This document shows, piece by piece, positions 17,811-26,037 of a stretch of 43,521 nucleotides of DNA. The notes under the pieces were generated by a model. That model saw only the letters and a program-made list of their open reading frames with translations. It made no database searches and was not told where the DNA came from. Source of the stretch: Pandoraea bronchicola (GTDB taxonomy: Bacteria; Pseudomonadota; Gammaproteobacteria; Burkholderiales; Burkholderiaceae); contig NZ_CABPST010000020.1 of assembly GCF_902459805.1 (NCBI RefSeq), positions 1 to 43,521 on the forward strand, in the 5' to 3' direction. The position numbers and the translations under genes are program-made. Position 1 is the first letter of the stretch; every line of letters begins with the position of its first letter.

Positions 17811-19673
17811 TTAGAATCGCGCGTTGACTTCGATTTGCAGCGTGTCGATCGACAACGGCGCGCCATAGACTTCCTTCGTCGACAGCCAGCGGCCCGAGAG
17901 CCACGCATTCTTGTCGAAGGCATACGAAGCGCCGATGTAGTAGCCCTTCGCGTTCGTGCCGCCGCCGTGGAACGTCGAGTCGTTGTAGGCATCGGGCACG
18001 GCATCCGGCTCGATACGCTTGTAACCGAACAGCACGTTCCAGTCGCCACGCGAGGCCATGACCGGCTTGCCGAAGGTGGCCTGGAACATGTATGCGTTCG
18101 GGCCGCTCTTGAAGTTGGCACGCGTCGCATCGCCCGCGCCGAAGTTGCTCACGATGCCGCCGTTCGCGCGCGCCCACATTTCGCTTTCGTTGTAGGCAAG
18201 GTTGCGGATGTAGTTCACATCGAAGCGCAGCGGGTAACGGCCGGCCAGCATGGTGTCCCAACGCGCCGACAGGTCGAGCAACTGGAACTTGGAGGCATAG
18301 CCGACATACTGCGGCTGTGCCGTGTTGGCCGGATCGAGCGGGTTGAGGGCGATGTTACGCAGCAGCATGAGCGTATTGCCCTTCTGCATAAAGGCCGGAC
18401 GCGACCAGTCCGAATCGCAGCTCGTCTGGCCCGCGTAAAGCGCGCAAGGCGACGACAGTTGACCCGTGATGTTGCGGAAATCGAAATAGCCGACCGTACC
18501 GCGGAAGCTGTTCTTCGAGTCGAGCTTCCAGTTCGCGCCGAACTGCGTGCCGAGCATCCACTTGGTCTGGCTCGACATCTTGCTCTGGCTGTTCGACGGC
18601 GAGTTGTCGCCCGAGTACTCGAGCGGGATGAAACCGAGCGAGCCGAACAGTTCGACGTTCGGGTTCTGCGGCAGCACCTTGTTGAACTGAGCGGCAATGC
18701 CGTCGATGTTCAGGTCGCTCGAGAACAGCATGTCGCTGGTGACATATGGCGGCGCAAAGCGGCCGCCGGTGACCTTCATCCAGGTGAACGGTTGGTACGA
18801 CATCCACATCTGGTCGAGCCACACGCTCTTCTTGTTCAAGCCGCCACCGAGCGTGGAATTGGTCGAGACCGGGCTGTCGTCGTTGCTGCTGGCCAGGCGC
18901 ACCCCCGCTTTCACCTGCTCCGATACGTCGGCGAAGATGCCGAAGCGGGCACGAGCGCGGAACTGATTGGTGCGGTTCTGCGTGGTGTTGAGCAGCGGCG
19001 GGAGCGTCAGGTTGGTATTCGAGTTGACATCGAAACCATTGCCCTTGTTGATCTGCGCCCAATCGATCTGCGTGTTCGTGTTGCTGCTCGAGTAGAAGCG
19101 TGACTCGTTGCGCAGGCGGAAGTCGCCTTCGACATGAATACGCTTGGTCCACTCCGGTGTTTCGTTCGGCGCGGCCCAGCCTTCCGTCTTGGCCTGCGCC
19201 ATCACTTCGTTCTTCACCTCGTCGCGAATCTGATCGCGCGTGGTCTGCGAGATGTACGGAATGCGCACGTCGCCCGGCTCGGCACCGGGCACGGCGGCGG
19301 CGGCCACCGCAGGTGCAGCCGCCGCCTTTTGCGCCGCTGCCGACGCCGCGTAAGCTTCCGTCTCTGCCTGGGCAAGCAAGGCTTCGCCGGTGGTCTTGTC
19401 GATCGCGCCGCTCTTGATGAGGCCGCGGATCAGCTTGACCATGGCGGTCTCTTTCGGGGCAGGCTGCGCCTGCGCGTGAGCCAGACCCGTGGTCCCCATC
19501 AGCGCTAGCGCCAGCGCCACGGCGCCTGCGGTACCCGCTGCGCGTGGCGCGCGTCGGTGTGCGAGCGCGCCGGTCATACGTTCCAGTGCTTTCATTTTGT
19601 GTGTGACTTTTGCGTAAAAAGGAAGTCCTGCTTCAGCCGCTTGCGGCGTGACGAGCGTCGAGTTGCGCTTCAT
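17811..19673 (-). CDS. Putative porin (Porin_5-like outer-membrane beta-barrel)
   Basis: A 620-residue outer-membrane protein. The ATG at 19673 overlaps the tonB-like stop as ATGA, indicating translational coupling. An internal ATG at 19595 would give a shorter signal peptide (GAVALALALMGTTGLAHAQ), so the exact start is uncertain. After the signal comes an Ala-rich helical stretch (KLIRGLIKSGAIDKTTGEALL, with Ala repeats). Then come DQIRDEVKNEVMAQAKTEGW and a beta-barrel beginning IHVEGDFRLRNESRF, with many alternating aromatic strands and a C-terminal Phe (IEVNARF) typical of BAM substrates. This layout matches the family annotated as putative porin (Porin_5). Its place between tonB-like and coiled-coil genes suggests it is the outer-membrane target of the dedicated ExbB-ExbD-TonB machine. 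The substrate is unknown. Confidence 0.88.
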   Translation of the reverse strand: MKRNSTLVTPQAAEAGLPFYAKVTHKMKALERMTGALAHRRAPRAAGTAGAVALALALMGTTGLAHAQAQPAPKETAMVKLIRGLIKSGAIDKTTGEALLAQAETEAYAASAAAQKAAAAPAVAAAAVPGAEPGDVRIPYISQTTRDQIRDEVKNEVMAQAKTEGWAAPNETPEWTKRIHVEGDFRLRNESRFYSSSNTNTQIDWAQINKGNGFDVNSNTNLTLPPLLNTTQNRTNQFRARARFGIFADVSEQVKAGVRLASSNDDSPVSTNSTLGGGLNKKSVWLDQMWMSYQPFTWMKVTGGRFAPPYVTSDMLFSSDLNIDGIAAQFNKVLPQNPNVELFGSLGFIPLEYSGDNSPSNSQSKMSSQTKWMLGTQFGANWKLDSKNSFRGTVGYFDFRNITGQLSSPCALYAGQTSCDSDWSRPAFMQKGNTLMLLRNIALNPLDPANTAQPQYVGYASKFQLLDLSARWDTMLAGRYPLRFDVNYIRNLAYNESEMWARANGGIVSNFGAGDATRANFKSGPNAYMFQATFGKPVMASRGDWNVLFGYKRIEPDAVPDAYNDSTFHGGGTNAKGYYIGASYAFDKNAWLSGRWLSTKEVYGAPLSIDTLQIEVNARF

Positions 19674-20395
19674 GGCCGGCGCCCCCGGATGCTCATCGAC
19701 AGCGGATAGCGCAACGACGCCGGCGGCTTCTCTTCTGCACGGAAGTCGCGCAGCATGGCGAGCACCGCGTCGTCGATGGCCGCGTTACCCGTGCCCCGTA
19801 CCATCTGGGCGCGCGTGGCGCGTCCGTCGGCGTCGAGCCAGAGATCGATGCGCACGTCGTCGAATGCCAGCGTGCGAGTCCGCTGATCGCGCCCGAACGC
19901 CTGTTGCAGCGAACTAGCCAGCCATGCGCTGTAGGAACGGCTGCCCAGCCCGCCGCCACCGCCAGTCATGCCGCCGCCGCGGCCTGCGCCGATGCCGAAC
20001 GCATCGGTACCTGCCTGGGCGTCGCCATTGATCGTCACGGCGTCGCCGAGATCCTTGGTCGGGCTTGGCGGCGTGTCGTCCTTCGGCGGCTCCACGGGGT
20101 CGGCCGGCTTCGGCTCGACGACTTCGGGCTTGATCTTCTCCGGCTGCGGCTCAGGCGGCTTCTCCTGTGGCGGCGGCGGAGGCGGCGGTGGCGGCAGCAT
20201 GAGCATCGGCGGGGTGTTGACCTCGCGGCGCATGCTGGCCTTGTCCGTTAGCAAGTGCCAGAAAAGGGCGATCAGACCGAGCACGACAAGGCCGCCGACG
20301 ATCAGTCCGCCACGCCGGCGCAGCAGCGCGAGCGCCGGACTGGGCGGCTTGGCGGCGGGCCGCACGGGGCGAGACGCGAAATCGCGAGGTTTCAC
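19670..20395 (-). CDS. TonB-like energy transducer
   Basis: A 241-residue inner-membrane protein. It has a short basic N-terminus, one membrane anchor at about 29-49 (LIVGGLVVLGLIALFWHLL), and a proline-rich spacer at ~60-125 that includes a run of nine prolines and Pro-Glu/Pro-Lys repeats. After a Gly-rich hinge comes a C-terminal TonB domain (~165-241: YSAWLASSLQQAFGRD, IDLWLDADGRATRAQMVRGTGN, ASLRYPLSMSI). TonB proteins span the periplasm and pass proton-motive force from ExbB/ExbD to outer-membrane partners. It lies 10 bp after exbD and overlaps the porin start by 4 bp. The dedicated setting suggests a private transducer and not the housekeeping TonB. Confidence 0.9.
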   Translation of the reverse strand: MKPRDFASRPVRPAAKPPSPALALLRRRGGLIVGGLVVLGLIALFWHLLTDKASMRREVNTPPMLMLPPPPPPPPPQEKPPEPQPEKIKPEVVEPKPADPVEPPKDDTPPSPTKDLGDAVTINGDAQAGTDAFGIGAGRGGGMTGGGGGLGSRSYSAWLASSLQQAFGRDQRTRTLAFDDVRIDLWLDADGRATRAQMVRGTGNAAIDDAVLAMLRDFRAEEKPPASLRYPLSMSIRGRRP

Positions 20396-20405
20396 GCTGC
20401 GCTCC

Positions 20406-20816
20406 TTACTGCGGCTTGCCGGTCACGAGGCCGACCTGATTGAGATCGATCCGGCGCAGCAGGTCGAGCACTTCGACGACCTTCGCGTACTGCACCTGCG
20501 CGTCGCCGCGCACGATCACCGGGAAGTCGGGCGTGACCGCCTTTTCCGTGCGCAAGCGATCCTCAAGCTCGGTGAGCGTCACCGGATAGGCATCGAGAAA
20601 CACCTGACCGGCGTTGTCGACCGTGATCGCCTTGGTCTTCGGTTTCTCGAGCGCCACCGATGAGCTAGCCTTCGGAAGATCGACCTTGATGCCGGGAATG
20701 CTGGCGTTACTCGTGAGAATGAAGATCACCAGCACCACCAGCAACACGTCGACGAACGGCGTGATGTTGATGCCACCCGCGCGCTTCTTCGCAGCGAATC
20801 GCGTTGCGTTTGCCAT
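20406..20816 (-). CDS. ExbD/TolR-family biopolymer transport protein
   Basis: A 136-residue protein with one N-terminal membrane helix (TPFVDVLLVVLVIFILTS). The helix carries the conserved proton-path aspartate at D23, equivalent to Asp25 of E. coli ExbD. A periplasmic domain follows (LPKASSSVALEKPKTKAITVDNAGQ, interrupted here only for brevity) and ends in RIDLNQVGLVTGKPQ. Length and motifs are those of a complete, functional ExbD. It starts 12 bp after the fused ExbB gene and is followed 10 bp later by the tonB-like gene, so the three parts of the motor are encoded together. Confidence 0.94.
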   Translation of the reverse strand: MANATRFAAKKRAGGINITPFVDVLLVVLVIFILTSNASIPGIKVDLPKASSSVALEKPKTKAITVDNAGQVFLDAYPVTLTELEDRLRTEKAVTPDFPVIVRGDAQVQYAKVVEVLDLLRRIDLNQVGLVTGKPQ

Positions 20817-20828
20817 GATTCGTCCTCG

Positions 20829-22601
20829 TCAGGCGCGTTGCAGCACGGGCTGACGGCGGCCTTCACCCTGCTCTTCGGCGAGGCGGGTCGTGAACTCGTC
20901 GACGAACACGGCCATGTCGGCGGAGAGCGCATCCGAGCGCGACACCAGCCAGTTGTAACCGAACAGTGCGGGAATCGCCACGCCGAGACCGGCGGCCGTA
21001 CACAGCAGCGCAGCGGCCATGCCCGGCGCCACCGAGTTGATGTCCACCGCGCCCGCCATGGCGGCCACGACGAACACCAGCATGATCCCGATCACCGTGC
21101 CGAACAGACCGACATACGGCGCCCCTTCGATGGACGTCGAGAGCCAGTTCATGCGTTTGCTCATGTCTTCGACTTCGCGCACCATCGCACCGTCCATCGA
21201 CGCGCGAATGGCGCTGATGGTCGCGTCGGAGACGGCGTTCGTGTCGTAGCCGAGTTCGTGACGGCGATGCAGTTCGCCAAGCGCGACCTCATACAGACGC
21301 CACAGCGGCGATTGGTCGCGCACGTCGTCCGGCACGCGATTCGTACGCGCGATCTGGTCGAGCGGTGCGCCCGAGGCTTCACGAAATTGCGTCATGAAAG
21401 CGCTGTTGGCACGGGCCTTTGCGGCGTAGCTACGGCCCTTCGTGACCATGATGATCCACGACACCAGCGCCATCAGACCGAGTACACAGACCACGACCCA
21501 GGCGTCGACCGGCATGGCCGCGAGGATGAAGGCGAAGTGGCTCTTGCCGGCTTGTTGCTCATCCGGACCAAAGGCAATCAGCCGCGACTCGGCGCCCTGC
21601 GAGACGGCATCCGTCTGGAGCAGTGCAGCGCTGCGGGCGACCTTCGACAAACGCACTTCGTCCACCGCCCCCGAGAAGCGAGCGAGGCCGCCGGTGGCGC
21701 CCTCGACATCACCGCCGATGACCGTCGGCGAATTCAGTGCAGGCAGTGCGACTGCGAGCGTGGTGGCCGCGTGACCGCCCACGTAGAGCGTGACCGACTT
21801 ACCGTCGGCCGTGACCGCCAGATGCGACCATTGGCCCGCCTGAATCGGTTGCCCCGGCTGGCTGCGCTGGGCGCCCACTTGCACGAACGGCACACCTTGA
21901 TCGACACCGATCACGAGATCGCTGCCACCATCGCGGCGCACATAGATCGCCTCGTTCGCGCCCAGCTTCTCCGGACGCACCCATGCCGAGAACGTGAACG
22001 GGCTGCCGGCAGCCAGCGCGAGCGACGGCGAGGCGGGCAGCACGACGGGCGAAGCGCCAGCCTGAATGCCCTTGCCGATGATCGCGCCGTCGAGCGTGAC
22101 GACCGGATTCTGGCTGTTGTTGCCGTAGGCGGTCGTGTCACGCGCGGGCACGTTCGATTCGCCGAAGTGGTACACGGCCGTGTAGTCCGGATCGAACACT
22201 CGCTGACCGTTGCCGGCTGCGGGCGCCTTGCGATTGCCGTAGTACATCCAGACCTGTTGCTTGGTGCCTGCGCTGACAGCGGGCACGTCGACCCACACGA
22301 GCGCAATGCCCAGCACCGGATCGAACTGTTCAATCTGGTGATTGAGGACGGTCTTGTCGTCGGCGGCCACGAAGCGCAGGTCGGCCCCCGTCTCATTCAC
22401 GCCTTCGAAACTGAAGTTGCCCGTATGCAGGCGCAGCAGCATCGGCACCCGGCCGGCGTCGCCCGTGATGTTGCCGCCTTGCGGGCCGGCATCGATGGTA
22501 ATCGGCTTGCGGTACGCCCAATCCGGTTGCCACCAGGCGTGCGCGAGCACCGGCATCAGCGTGCCGATCAGCGCAAGCAGGAATGGAAGAATGCGTCGCA
22601 T
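20829..22601 (-). CDS. ExbB/TolQ proton channel fused to periplasmic DUF2341 and LamG-like domains
   Basis: The ATG at 22601, with GGAG upstream, gives 590 residues. The longer frame to 22655 lacks a clear binding site. There is a signal peptide (LPFLLALIGTLMPVLAHA). Next comes a DUF2341-type domain (~25-155: WWQPDWAYRKPITID, PMLLRLHTGNFSFEGVNE, VWMYYGN), then a LamG/concanavalin-like domain (~165-340: AVYHFGESN, FTFSAWVRPEKLG, GQWSHLAVTADGKSVTLYVGG, VDEVRLSKVARS). A membrane helix follows (~365-390), and then a MotA/TolQ/ExbB channel domain (~430-580: VEDMSKRMNWLSTSIEGAPYVGLFGTV, GMAAALLCTAAGLGVAIPAL). Ordinary ExbB is about 240 residues with no large periplasmic domain. The fusion suggests the motor is gated by, or anchored to, a glycan or other ligand. 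The exbD- and tonB-like genes follow at once. Confidence 0.9.
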   Translation of the reverse strand: MRRILPFLLALIGTLMPVLAHAWWQPDWAYRKPITIDAGPQGGNITGDAGRVPMLLRLHTGNFSFEGVNETGADLRFVAADDKTVLNHQIEQFDPVLGIALVWVDVPAVSAGTKQQVWMYYGNRKAPAAGNGQRVFDPDYTAVYHFGESNVPARDTTAYGNNSQNPVVTLDGAIIGKGIQAGASPVVLPASPSLALAAGSPFTFSAWVRPEKLGANEAIYVRRDGGSDLVIGVDQGVPFVQVGAQRSQPGQPIQAGQWSHLAVTADGKSVTLYVGGHAATTLAVALPALNSPTVIGGDVEGATGGLARFSGAVDEVRLSKVARSAALLQTDAVSQGAESRLIAFGPDEQQAGKSHFAFILAAMPVDAWVVVCVLGLMALVSWIIMVTKGRSYAAKARANSAFMTQFREASGAPLDQIARTNRVPDDVRDQSPLWRLYEVALGELHRRHELGYDTNAVSDATISAIRASMDGAMVREVEDMSKRMNWLSTSIEGAPYVGLFGTVIGIMLVFVVAAMAGAVDINSVAPGMAAALLCTAAGLGVAIPALFGYNWLVSRSDALSADMAVFVDEFTTRLAEEQGEGRRQPVLQRA

Positions 22602-22726
22602 GGCTGTATTTCTCCGTTTATGCCGCCCGGCGCGTGGAATGGGCGCATCGGGCATCAGGTCGTGAATGTTGTGTCGTGAAATTCGGATGTGTCGTTTCCG
22701 GGCCGTCGGCAGGTCGCCTTATTCGC

Positions 22727-24412
22727 TCAATAGGTCGCCGTGACGCTGAAGTTCAGTCGCGGCTTGTAGCGCTCCGTGCGCGGTCCGTTGGTCAGCGGAT
22801 AAGCGGCATCGACGCGCCCCGTCACGTGTGACGTCAGACGCAGCGACGTGCCCAGGCCGACCGACGCCAGCGAGTAACGCGACGTCTGTTCGGGCAAGGC
22901 GTCGCGCAATCCCAGACGCGCCCCGTCGAAGAACGCGTAAGCGCGCCAGTTCGAGACGACCGGGCCGAGCAGCGGAATCGGCGGCGTGCGCCATTCGACG
23001 GAGCCGACCACGCCGTAGTCGCCGGTCGCTTCGGCCGAGAGATAGCCGCGCACCGAGTTCATGCCGCCGCCGGCGAGTTGTTCATTCGAGATGAGCGGCG
23101 AATCGGTCATCTGCGTGGCAACGCGCGCCGCGAGCTGCCAGCCGCCGCCAAACGTGTAAGTCCCGTTGGCATCGGCACGCAGCACCATGAAGCTCGGCGA
23201 CGCCTTGTAGCGTTTCGCATCGAACTGGGCAGGACTGCTGCCGTAGCCGAGGAAACTCGACATCCCCGAGACGATCGACGTGTTCAGACCGGCGCTCAGG
23301 TCTTCGTCCTGATAGAAACCGCTGTAGCCCAGCGTGATCGGCGCGTACTTGAGCGGCACCACATCGCCGGAAGTGCCGAAGCGCGTGGTTTCCGTGTTGT
23401 CCTTGAAGTCCACGCCCAGACTGAAGGCGTGATACCACGCGCCGGTGTCCGGCACGGTGTAAGTGGTCTTGACGCCGATCGCGTGCCCCTTGCCGAGCAC
23501 CGTGGTGCCGCCTGTGGTGGCGACATTGCTGTCCGACTGATAGCCGTTGAGTTCGAGCGTCCACGGCGAGGCGCCCAGCGGCGCCACGTACGACCCCGAC
23601 CAGACCTTGCTCTGGCTGAAGTCCTGCGGCGCGCCGAAGAAGCTCATCGACACGCGATGGCCGAGTTGCCACAAGTTGTCGTAGCCCACCGAAGCGAGCA
23701 TGCGCAGCGGCTTCGTGTCGGCGCTGCGGTCGTTGTTCAGGCTGAGGCTCGCGCGCCACGGGTTGGTGTCCTCGACCTTGAGGTCGACGTCCATCGTGCC
23801 CGGCACGGCCCCCTGCTTGACGAGCGGCACCACCTGTTGCTCGCCGGTGCGGTTCAAGGCCGTAAGCTCCGCCTGTGCGGCATTGAAGTCCGGCACCTTG
23901 CCCTCGGCCAACGACGGGACGCGATCACGCACCTCGCGCGGCGAGTGATATTCCGAACCGACCACCCGCAGACGTCCCAGTTTGGTCTCGCTCACCTTCA
24001 GATACACGACACCGCCGGAGACCTGCTGCTCAGGCAAATCGACGTACACCGACTGATAGCCCTTGGCCTGATAGGCGGCAAGCAAGGCGTCGCGTGCGGC
24101 TTCGATATCGGCAAGCGTGCGGTTCGGCCCGAGAAAGGGCGTCACCGCCTTTTCGATCGTGCGGACATCGAGCACGGTATTTCCGCGCACGACGTATTCA
24201 TTGATATTGACTGGCTTCTGTGCTTCGGCAGACCGTTCCTTCTCCTGCACCGATCCTGTCGCGCCTGCCTGAGGATTTACCGCAGGCGGATTGCCGGGCT
24301 GATCTGCTTTGGTTTCCTGAGCAATCGCAACGCCATGAACGGTTCCTCCGAACGTGACAGCCCACACCGCCGCCAAGCGCAACCACGGCCGGTTCGTTTT
24401 CATCAAACGCAT
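22727..24412 (-). CDS. Two-partner-secretion outer-membrane transporter (TpsB, FhaC/ShlB family)
   Basis: A 561-residue Omp85-superfamily pore predicted to export the giant TpsA. A signal peptide (AAVWAVTFGGTVHGVAIAQ) is followed by a Pro/Gln-rich linker. POTRA domains follow (~67-145: INEYVVRGNTVLDVRTIEKAV, YVDLPEQQVSGGVVYLKVSE; second ~145-225) and then a 16-strand barrel (~230-561). The family hallmark SVRGYLSAE and the downstream WRAYAFFDGARLG strand are present, and the protein ends SVTATY with a C-terminal aromatic residue. The start is M1 at 24412 or M4 at 24403. The gene heads the minus-strand operon; a 125-bp gap precedes the ExbB fusion, so a weak internal promoter is possible. It is separated from tpsA by about 9 kb, although TPS pairs are usually adjacent. 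Confidence 0.93.
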   Translation of the reverse strand: MRLMKTNRPWLRLAAVWAVTFGGTVHGVAIAQETKADQPGNPPAVNPQAGATGSVQEKERSAEAQKPVNINEYVVRGNTVLDVRTIEKAVTPFLGPNRTLADIEAARDALLAAYQAKGYQSVYVDLPEQQVSGGVVYLKVSETKLGRLRVVGSEYHSPREVRDRVPSLAEGKVPDFNAAQAELTALNRTGEQQVVPLVKQGAVPGTMDVDLKVEDTNPWRASLSLNNDRSADTKPLRMLASVGYDNLWQLGHRVSMSFFGAPQDFSQSKVWSGSYVAPLGASPWTLELNGYQSDSNVATTGGTTVLGKGHAIGVKTTYTVPDTGAWYHAFSLGVDFKDNTETTRFGTSGDVVPLKYAPITLGYSGFYQDEDLSAGLNTSIVSGMSSFLGYGSSPAQFDAKRYKASPSFMVLRADANGTYTFGGGWQLAARVATQMTDSPLISNEQLAGGGMNSVRGYLSAEATGDYGVVGSVEWRTPPIPLLGPVVSNWRAYAFFDGARLGLRDALPEQTSRYSLASVGLGTSLRLTSHVTGRVDAAYPLTNGPRTERYKPRLNFSVTATY

Positions 24413-24606
24413 ATAGAAGACTCTGCTTTGTTAGGTCGACGCGGCTCTGCCCGATGCAGTGCCCCCGGTGGCCTGGCGCTTTCCAGCGATTTCCCGCGCT
24501 GACTTCTGCATCGCTGGTTTCGCCCGGCCGCACCCAATCCGTGTCGACATTCCTCACGAATACGGATACCTAGACGTTCGGGAGCGCAGCCGGCTAACGT
24601 TTGTCA

Positions 24607-24626
24607 CGAGAAATTCATCTTTCTCG
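24607..24626. promoter_or_regulatory. Inverted repeat between tpsB and the divergent secreted-protein gene
   Basis: CGAGAAA and TTTCTCG form a perfect 7-bp dyad around a 6-nt centre, about 80 bp upstream of the plus-strand gene and about 195 bp upstream of tpsB. The 24413-24705 gap is the only obvious place for the tpsB operon promoter. The dyad could be an operator shared by both directions. No consensus -35/-10 pair stood out; a possible -10 (TATGCT) for the plus strand is at 24646. Confidence 0.4.
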
Positions 24627-24705
24627 AAAAGCGCGTGGACTGACGTATGCTTGTTTTGGTCGGAGTCCTGATGGACCACCTAACACTTTTCACAGGGGAC
24701 ATGCC

Positions 24706-25137
24706 ATGAAGGCGGACAGCACTCGGGGGCGTTACGGGCACTTACTGGTGTGGGGAGCGACCGGCGCAAGCATCGTCGTGTTGGCGCTCGGCATGGCCGG
24801 ACACGCGAGCGCCGCCGGCGATGCGCCGCGCCCGGGCGGCACCCCGGCGGCGCAGCCACGCGCCGGTTGTGTCGACGTGGAGGTGAACGGACAGCGCTCG
24901 CCGTCCTATGACTGTCTGACCAACCAGTTGCAACCGGCCTCGAGTCCGCTCGCCGGCGGCCGCGCGCCCGGACTCGAGTCGGAGGACATCGCCAACAAGC
25001 CGGGCAATCAGATCGGCGGCCAGTTCAACTGGAGCGCGACGTCTCAGCGCATGGGAAATACATTCGGAAATTCAGCGACGCCGCAGCGGCCGGATGCGCC
25101 GCCACCGGCCGCGCCCGCCGTTCGTCCTGGTCGCTAA
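24706..25137 (+). CDS. Small secreted protein of unknown function
   Basis: The open frame begins at 24601, but the ATG at 24706 has a good AGGGGA ribosome binding site and yields 143 residues with a clear signal peptide (HLLVWGATGASIVVLALGMAGHASA, split here by its hydrophobic core). The mature part is Pro/Ala/Gly/Gln-rich. It has two cysteines 15 residues apart (AGCVDVEVNGQRSPSYDCLTN) that may form a disulfide, and a Pro-rich end. I recognise no named family. It is divergent from tpsB and shares its upstream region, so it may belong to the secretion system, for example as a periplasmic or secreted accessory; this is inference. Confidence 0.75.
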   Translation: MKADSTRGRYGHLLVWGATGASIVVLALGMAGHASAAGDAPRPGGTPAAQPRAGCVDVEVNGQRSPSYDCLTNQLQPASSPLAGGRAPGLESEDIANKPGNQIGGQFNWSATSQRMGNTFGNSATPQRPDAPPPAAPAVRPGR

Positions 25138-25202
25138 ATACGACACGGCGCACCGGGGCAAGTCCGATGGCGAAGGCCGGCACTATGTGAAGGTGCAGTG
25201 GA

Positions 25203-25901
25203 TTAAGCGGTCTCGCGCCGATGCCGGCCAATGCCGCCGTGATAGAGCGCGGGAGACGTCATGCCGAGTTTGTGAGCCATGATGACCAGATCCGCGAAGG
25301 AGCGTGCCTCCATCTTTCGCATGGCGTTGCCGCGATGGATTTTGACGGTGACTTCACTAATGCCCAGTTCGTCTGCGATGTGTTTGTTCATGCGCCCCGC
25401 CGCCACGAGCGCCATGACCTCTCGTTCGCGCTGGGAGAGCCGCTGCGCACGTTCGGCAACGTCGGTGCTGGCCCTCTCCCGCGCCAGACGCTGACGATCT
25501 TTCGCGAGCGCGACGCCTATGGCCTCGAGCAGGACGGCGTCGGGAAATGGCCGGGTCAGGAAATCGACCGCCCCCGCCTTCATGCCGCGCACGCTCGTCG
25601 CTACGTCGGCATGATCGGCGATGAAGACCACGGGGATCGGGTCCCGCCTCGCAATCAGCGCTTCCTGCAACGCCAGACCGCCGCCTGCCATGCCAAAATT
25701 CGCCGCCAGTACCAGACAAGCCGGCCCGGCGGCACGCTCGCACGCAACGAAGGACGCCGCACATGCAAATCCGCGTGCACACAGACCACCGGCCGAGAGC
25801 AGCGTGCAAAGCGCGTCGTTGTCGGCCACGTCGTCAACGGCGACATAAACACGCGCGGTACCGCAGTCCGAAAGCCCTTTCATACCGTTAGGCCGAGTCA
25901 T
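25203..25901 (-). CDS. FixJ/LuxR-type response regulator with a degenerate receiver
   Basis: A 232-residue transcription factor; the ATG at 25901 is chosen (25883 also possible, 25946 less likely). The N-terminal ~120 residues are a FixJ-like receiver (VYVAVDDVADNDALCTLL, PIPVVFIADHADVATSVRGMKAG). Residues ~150-212 are a LuxR/GerE helix-turn-helix (LSQREREVMALVAAGRMNKHIA, ISEVTVKIHRGNAMRKM). The usual phosphorylated Asp (CLVLDVRMPG in FixJ-like proteins) is replaced by CLVLAANFGMAG, and the usual LTKPF lysine is Arg (LTRPF). No histidine kinase gene is nearby. It is probably phosphorylation-independent or controlled by partner binding. It is convergent with the secreted-protein gene and divergent from the hydrolase operon, which it may control. 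Confidence 0.88.
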   Translation of the reverse strand: MTRPNGMKGLSDCGTARVYVAVDDVADNDALCTLLSAGGLCARGFACAASFVACERAAGPACLVLAANFGMAGGGLALQEALIARRDPIPVVFIADHADVATSVRGMKAGAVDFLTRPFPDAVLLEAIGVALAKDRQRLARERASTDVAERAQRLSQREREVMALVAAGRMNKHIADELGISEVTVKIHRGNAMRKMEARSFADLVIMAHKLGMTSPALYHGGIGRHRRETA

Positions 25902-26037
25902 GATTTGATGCCGCCGAGTATATGCCAGTCGCGAGTCGCAAGGCATGTCAAAAAAGCACGAACGTGCGCGCTATTTCCAATGGCAATCAGCGAAGCGCCC
26001 GCGCCAGCCATGGCCTAGCGGATACTAATACGAAGAG

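Noticed and set aside
17801-18130. N-terminal extension of the coiled-coil protein
   Set aside because: The upstream frame overlaps the porin gene and has Arg/Ser/Thr shadow composition; the ATG at 17800 has a near-perfect ribosome binding site.
20838-22679. 613-codon plus-strand frame opposite the ExbB fusion
   Set aside because: The opposite strand encodes a clear ExbB with DUF2341 and LamG domains; this frame has Arg/His-rich composition typical of antisense shadows.
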